Of a DNA stretch of 15,680 bases, positions 14,645-15,680 are shown piece after piece. The DNA is taken from positions 1 through 15,680 of the forward strand of contig JAMCXP010000008.1 of the NCBI GenBank assembly GCA_023474775.1. Direction: 5' to 3'. This DNA comes from Candidatus Martarchaeota archaeon (GTDB taxonomy: Archaea; Micrarchaeota; Micrarchaeia; Norongarragalinales; UBA8480). Numbering within the stretch: the first letter of the stretch is position 1; each line of letters opens with the position of its first letter. The translations under genes were made by a program, and so were the position numbers. A model generated the notes under the pieces. That model was given only the letters and a program-made list of their open reading frames with translations. It ran no database searches and was not told the DNA's origin.

Positions 14645-14754
14645 TGGGGGGACCGAGATTTGAACTCGGGTCTTCAGCTCCCAAAGCTGAAAGCATACCA
14701 GGCTAGCCCATCCCTTAAAGAAAACTCTTTTAAAATTAAAAAAAAGTTTTTCCC
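14645..14754 (-). tRNA. tRNA-Pro (TGG) interrupted by an acceptor-stem intron
   Basis: From position 4 onward the tRNA is normal: GGGA, TG (8-9), a D-arm with AGCCTGGTA, anticodon stem TCAGC/GCTGA, loop TTTGGGA (anticodon TGG), T-arm CCGAG-TTCAAAT-CTCGG, 3' acceptor TCCCCCC and discriminator A. The 3' strand requires GGGGGGA at 1-7, but only GGGA is contiguous; the bases just before it (TAA) cannot pair with CCC. The missing GGG lies 37 nt upstream (14752-14754), and the stretch between is a well-formed BHB intron. Splicing gives a seven-pair acceptor stem with no mismatch. No CCA is encoded. A TATA-like GTAAATTTTAAC (about 14786-14797) would give a leader near 12 nt. Confidence 0.88.
14715..14751 (-). 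other. tRNA-Pro intron, 37 nt, acceptor-stem position 3/4
   Basis: The intron starts AAAAAC and ends TTTTCTTTAA. A full BHB can be drawn: outer helix leader CATTC (14758-14762) with GGATG (G5-G9, 14709-14713; one G-T pair); 3' bulge AA then G4; central helix AAAG (leader AAA plus G1) with CTTT (14717-14720), four perfect pairs; 5' bulge G2-G3 then A; inner helix AAAAC with GTTTT, extended by TTTT with AAAA. Both bulges are three bases, cut after the second base, the standard geometry. Confidence 0.87.
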
Positions 14755-14829
14755 TTTGAATGAACCAGAAAAGCTTTGCAGTTGCGTTAAAATTTACTTT
14801 ACAAGTTTTAAAAGCTTTTTCCCTTTTCT
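14755..14829 (-). promoter_or_regulatory. tRNA-Pro promoter and BHB-forming leader
   Basis: Minus-strand sequence upstream of tRNA-Pro contains GTAAATTTTAAC (about 14786-14797) and CTTTTAAAAC (about 14804-14814) as TATA-like boxes. The eight bases before G1, CATTCAAA (14755-14762), pair with intron and exon bases in the BHB described for the intron, so the primary transcript must start at or upstream of 14762. The first box predicts a start near 14766, which satisfies this. Confidence 0.45.
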
Positions 14830-15573
14830 TCATTTTTTGGAAATTCTGCCACGCGGTTTTGAAACCTTCAACTGAGGGTATACCATGGAAACCTCCTCCT
14901 GAGTTATGAAAGGGGGAAATCCAGACTTGTCAAGAAGATGAAAAAAAGCATATTCCTTCAAGGCCGAAGGCTCTTCTGAAAATTGTTTGAAGTTAATTTT
15001 TCCAAGCTGTGTTAGTGTTTTAGATATGTTCGAAAAACCAGTTCTTTTAGGCTCGATTGATTGAATTTCATTCTGAAACTCTAACCATTTACTAGTTGAT
15101 AGCTGCGCGGTTTTAGCCTGGAGCGTTTCCATGCTCCCGCAAAGCGTGAACAAAATATCTTCTTTTGGAGAGTCAAACCTGGCTTTTTTTACAACAGTCC
15201 AATTCGCCTGTCTTATGAAAAACATGAAATCTTTTGTTTTTGACTCTGAAGCTTTGAAATCTTGAGGGAAATTATTTGTGAAAAAACAGTTCACCACTAC
15301 TGAAAATGCCATTTTCTCCAAGCCTGGTTTCTGCGCCTCGCCAAAACCTGAAAAATCAACTTCTGACAATTTCTTGAAATCTCCAAAACTCAATTCAGAA
15401 AGCTCCTTCAAACCACCCTTTACAATAGGATTGAAAGAAAAGGGAAGAAAAGAAAACATTTCAGTACCTATAATGTGCTTGAAATTATTAAGCTGTTTAA
15501 ACAACTCAGCTGAATCAGGATTTTCACTTTTAAATTCAAACTGATTTGAAAAATGCGAGTTAAGCCAAATCAT
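14830..15573 (-). CDS. Hypothetical protein, 247 aa, downstream of eL43
   Basis: I do not recognise this protein. It is soluble, rich in Phe, Lys, Ser and Glu, has no signal peptide or membrane helix, and only two cysteines, so no metal site is apparent. Segments such as ELSELSFGDFKKLSEVDFSGFG (split by short polar stretches) and LTQLGKINFKQFSEEPSALKEYAFFHLLDKSG look helical. The C-terminus is basic and glycine-containing (LKVSKPRGRISKK), as in proteins that touch RNA or ribosomes, but that is only a hint. The ATG at 15573 lies 10 nt after the eL43 stop, with AAGGTTGA as a weak ribosome-binding site, so the two genes are probably one operon. In many archaea this place holds rpoP or a Brix-domain gene; this product matches neither by eye. 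Confidence 0.75.
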   Translation of the reverse strand: MIWLNSHFSNQFEFKSENPDSAELFKQLNNFKHIIGTEMFSFLPFSFNPIVKGGLKELSELSFGDFKKLSEVDFSGFGEAQKPGLEKMAFSVVVNCFFTNNFPQDFKASESKTKDFMFFIRQANWTVVKKARFDSPKEDILFTLCGSMETLQAKTAQLSTSKWLEFQNEIQSIEPKRTGFSNISKTLTQLGKINFKQFSEEPSALKEYAFFHLLDKSGFPPFITQEEVSMVYPQLKVSKPRGRISKK

Positions 15574-15583
15574 CTTTTACAAT

Positions 15584-15680
15584 TCAACCTTGTTCAAGAA
15601 ATTTTCTAGCGGTCCTTCCAACATCAGTTGACAGTTCATAAGCCCCGCCTGCGAAAACAGCCCCACAACTTTTACACTCC
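15584..15680 (-). CDS. rpl37ae: Ribosomal protein eL43 (L37Ae), C-terminal fragment
   Basis: The last 32 codons of a gene that enters from the right edge. The visible residues, ECKSCGAVFAGGAYELS followed by TDVGRTARKFLEQG, match the C-terminal half of the eL43 zinc-ribbon protein of the large ribosomal subunit (second CxxC knuckle, then FAGGAY and a short helix). The first CxxC and the N-terminus are outside the window. The stop codon TGA is at 15584-15586, followed after 10 nt by the 247-aa gene. Confidence 0.88.
   Translation of the reverse strand, partial: ECKSCGAVFAGGAYELSTDVGRTARKFLEQG

Noticed and set aside
14645..14714. tRNA-Pro read as a decayed or mismatched pseudo-tRNA with a broken acceptor stem.
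   Set aside because: All other arms and the anticodon are intact, and the upstream GGG plus a complete BHB motif with exact three-base bulges explains the broken stem better than decay.
14715..14754. The same A/T-rich hairpin as an intrinsic terminator of the 247-aa gene.
   Set aside because: A T8 run and hairpin exist, but the pairing extends precisely into tRNA exon and leader bases in BHB geometry, which a terminator would not require.
1..15680. CRISPR arrays, insertion sequences, long direct repeats or phage genes.
   Set aside because: No regularly spaced repeats, transposase motifs or terminal inverted repeats were seen; the genes are mainly core archaeal functions.

Overview
This window looks like a low-GC archaeal chromosome. 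It carries an unsplit archaeal RNA polymerase subunit B between subunits H and A', a TGS-domain P-loop GTPase, the end of ribosomal protein eL43, archaeal-type TATA promoters placed about 26 nt before start codons, archaeal AAGGTGAT ribosome-binding sites, and tRNA genes without encoded CCA but with bulge-helix-bulge (BHB) introns. Small intergenic gaps, short proteins and non-canonical tRNA introns are compatible with a DPANN-type lineage such as Micrarchaeota or Diapherotrites. That placement is inference; the window holds no decisive marker.

Layout, left to right. Positions 1-3575 (minus): rpoH, rpoB and the start of rpoA1, an operon joined by ATGA overlaps. Positions 3677-5139 (minus): a family-4-like glycosyltransferase followed by a 102-aa protein of unknown function. 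Positions 5406-6065 (plus): a COG2521-type predicted archaeal methyltransferase. Positions 6120-10701: a hydrogenase-maturation block with hypF (minus), hypC-hypD (plus) and hypE (minus), which together make the Fe(CN)2CO part of the NiFe centre. No hydrogenase subunit, hypA or hypB is in view. Positions 10757-11935: a YchF/Obg-like GTPase. Positions 11983-12859: a diadenylate cyclase domain with an unusual C-terminal hydrophobic segment, translationally linked to a small membrane protein. Positions 12884-13076 (minus): tRNA-Tyr and tRNA-Asp in tandem. Positions 13123-14598 (plus): a secreted, membrane-anchored Q/N/S-rich surface protein. Positions 14645-14754 (minus): tRNA-Pro. Positions 14830-15680 (minus): a 247-aa unknown protein behind the C-terminus of eL43.

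The strongest discovery is in the tRNA genes. tRNA-Pro(UGG) appears to have its first three nucleotides separated from the rest by a 37-nt intron in the acceptor stem (position 3/4). The intron sits in a complete BHB motif whose outer helix uses the 5' leader. tRNA-Tyr(GUA) appears to have two introns: the usual one at 37/38 (24 nt) and a 13-nt one in the T-loop (59/60), whose removal restores exactly the T-loop of the other two tRNAs here. These imply a splicing endonuclease of broad specificity.

Two further themes. First genes of transcription units tend to have TATA-like boxes at leaderless spacing, while downstream genes use AAGGTGAT sites or overlaps. The c-di-AMP synthase with its membrane partner and the hyp genes without a hydrogenase are the other loci worth following.
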